A stretch of 33,115 nucleotides of DNA, taken from assembly GCA_023662705.1 (NCBI GenBank), contig JAMPIM010000001.1, forward strand, positions 114,935 through 148,049. The letters run 5' to 3'. Both the position numbers and the translations under genes were made by a program. This DNA is from Candidatus Gastranaerophilales bacterium. Lineage in GTDB: Bacteria > Cyanobacteriota > Vampirovibrionia > Gastranaerophilales > Gastranaerophilaceae. Below the pieces are notes generated by a model. It was given only the letters and a program-made list of their open reading frames with translations, was not told the origin of the DNA and ran no database searches. Shown piece after piece: positions 32,149 to 33,115 of this stretch (its first letter is position 1; every line of letters starts with the position of its first letter).

Positions 32149-32590
32149 ATCTTCCAATCTCTGTAGCTTTTGATGCCATTGAACGCGATATATTAATTAA
32201 CGCAAGGTTGGCTTCATAAGCTCTCTGTGCCATAATCGCATCTGCCATATCAACCATAGCATTTACGTTTGAAGCTCTTATATAACCGTTTGCATCCGCA
32301 TCAGGGTGTCCCGGAGAGTAGATTCTATCTCCAACCGTCGGGTCTTCAACACAGCCATTGAATACGACTCCGCCTTGTAGATAAGGCAAAGTACCTGTTC
32401 CAAAGACGTCTTCTTTCATAACATTCATCAAGCCATGAAAAGAAATATCCTCAGAAGCATTCAAAACAGGAATTCTTCTAACATAGTTAGGAGTATCAAT
32501 GTTCGCAATGTTTTTCGCGTGAATATCGAGTCTTAATCCGTGTGCTTTTAAGGCATTTGAGCCTATATTCATTGATTCTAATATGCTCAT
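32147..32590 (-). CDS. flgC: Flagellar basal-body proximal rod protein FlgC
   Basis: Structural subunit of the proximal rod of the flagellar basal body, exported by the flagellar type III apparatus. The 147-aa length is typical. The N-terminal rod motif is SNALKAHGLRLDIHAKNIANIDTPNYVRR (residues about 12-39, with the conserved N-x-A-N-x-x-T-P) and the C-terminal rod domain is IRASNVNAMVDMADAIMAQRAYEANLALIN. It starts 9 nt after flgB and ends at a strong terminator. Confidence 0.96.
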   Translation of the reverse strand: MSILESMNIGSNALKAHGLRLDIHAKNIANIDTPNYVRRIPVLNASEDISFHGLMNVMKEDVFGTGTLPYLQGGVVFNGCVEDPTVGDRIYSPGHPDADANGYIRASNVNAMVDMADAIMAQRAYEANLALINISRSMASKATEIGR

Positions 32591-32599
32591 TTATTTACC

Positions 32600-32950
32600 C
32601 TACTTTCCTACGTTAATAGCAGTTTTCATCTGCGTAATAATATTTGACATTCTTCTTGTTGCCATTGTGTACATCAAAGAGTTTCTTTGAACTTCTGATA
32701 ATTCTTCCGCTATATCAATTTCCTGTTTGCGTCTGTCTTCTATAACACCTGATGGCCCGAGTGCTGTAGACAATTTGGTTTCTATCGGACTGTTCATACT
32801 TCCAAGATATTGAGAAAAGTCAATATCACGTCTTACATAGCCGGGAGTATCTACATTAGCAATGTTTGAACCCAAAGCACGTTGTCTTTGTGAAATCAAA
32901 TCAAGCATTAATGTTGTTTTGCCCATTGCATCTAAACTTGTAAATGTCAT
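32600..32950 (-). CDS. flgB: Flagellar basal-body rod protein FlgB
   Basis: Proximal rod subunit at the base of the rod, 116 aa. It shows RQRALGSNIANVDTPGYVRRDIDF (about 22-45), the rod-family ANxxTPGY motif, and the C-terminal helix RNSLMYTMATRRMSNIITQMKTAINVGK typical of FlgB. An AAAGGA ribosome binding site precedes the ATG. It follows another flagellar gene by 60 nt and precedes flgC, the usual flgB-flgC order. Confidence 0.95.
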   Translation of the reverse strand: MTFTSLDAMGKTTLMLDLISQRQRALGSNIANVDTPGYVRRDIDFSQYLGSMNSPIETKLSTALGPSGVIEDRRKQEIDIAEELSEVQRNSLMYTMATRRMSNIITQMKTAINVGK

Positions 32951-33010
32951 TTTTATCCTTTCAATTCAGCCTTGTTGTATCAACTCCGGGTTGGTAAATA
33001 TTCCCCACCT

Positions 33011-33115
33011 CTATTCTCTTATGTTAATAGATTTGTTGTACATATCATCAGCAACCTTCATGAGGTTCATACTTGCAATCATAGAAGTATTCAATCTCAT
33101 CAGCTCGTTCATCTC
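33011..33115 (-). CDS. C-terminus of a flagellar axial (rod/hook-type) protein, partial
   Basis: The last 34 codons of a gene that continues past the right edge. The residues EMNELMRLNTSMIASMNLMK followed by VADDMYNKSINIRE match the C-terminal helical domain shared by rod, hook and hook-associated proteins (Flg_bbr_C: M..L+..Q.ay.A...v....D.M...). Which member it is cannot be told from this fragment. It ends 60 nt before flgB on the same strand, so it is probably in the same operon. Confidence 0.7.
   Translation of the reverse strand, partial: EMNELMRLNTSMIASMNLMKVADDMYNKSINIRE

Overview
The window is low-GC, gene-dense bacterial DNA from a flagellated, Gram-negative-type (diderm) bacterium. 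Diderm features are an autotransporter beta-barrel protein, a two-partner-secretion exoprotein, a lipoprotein secretin and the LPS-heptose enzyme GmhA. The combination of flgB/flgC, a type IV pilus/type II secretion core, a split ferredoxin-type glutamate synthase and a protein with a CPHGLPxxACPIC motif suggests a gut Vampirovibrionia/Melainabacteria lineage (Gastranaerophilales). That placement is inference from gene content; no marker gene here proves it.

Layout. 1-162: a GC-rich edge fragment, then a promoter. 163-3918: three overlapping plus-strand genes forming a split archaeal-type glutamate synthase (glutaminase, FMN/Fe-S synthase, GXGXG plus ferredoxin). 3965-5971 (minus): a TPS/filamentous-haemagglutinin-like exoprotein. 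6153-6944 (minus): tpiA. 7084-8003 (plus): an HdeD-like membrane protein and a rhodanese. 8012-10009 (minus): a Pif1-type helicase with an RQC-like tail. 10062-11762 (plus): an HD-domain protein and an unknown exported protein. 11770-14871 (minus): an SF1 helicase fused to a C-terminal nuclease. 14968-18366 (minus): an autotransporter with Pmp-like repeats and a 70-bp tetranucleotide tract inside its signal peptide. 18490-20767 (plus): a promoter, a cobalamin-riboswitch-like RNA and two overlapping unknown genes. 20810-21943 (minus): an unknown protein with a hydrophobic centre. 22152-22475 (plus): an XRE regulator. 22518-30076 (minus): a membrane protein, an SDR, a small protein and the pilus/secretion genes (PilC/GspF, PilB/GspE, secretin, PilP/GspC-like). 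30291-30872 (minus): an unknown exported protein. 30936-31514 (plus): gmhA. 31548-31987 (minus): two small unknown genes. 32147-33115 (minus): flgC, flgB and the C-terminus of another flagellar axial protein.

Most interesting. (1) The autotransporter has 17.5 copies of a 4-bp repeat that encodes the hydrophobic core of its own signal peptide. The two other frames hit stops within 6 or 14 codons after the tract, so this looks like a phase switch. (2) Upstream of it is a near-perfect sigma-28 flagellar promoter (TAAA-N15-GCCGTTAT). The same box occurs once more, in front of two small unknown genes beside flgBC. Motility, a phase-variable surface protein and two new small proteins would then share one regulon. 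(3) A cobalamin-riboswitch-like leader precedes an uncharacterised membrane operon. Its conserved 3' GGAAGG would double as the Shine-Dalgarno for a TTG start, and a possible kissing-loop partner lies inside the coding sequence. (4) Three genes start 6-7 nt after an extended -10 with no Shine-Dalgarno, which suggests leaderless transcripts. No tRNA, rRNA, CRISPR array or insertion sequence was seen, and no gene-free stretch exceeds about 215 bp.
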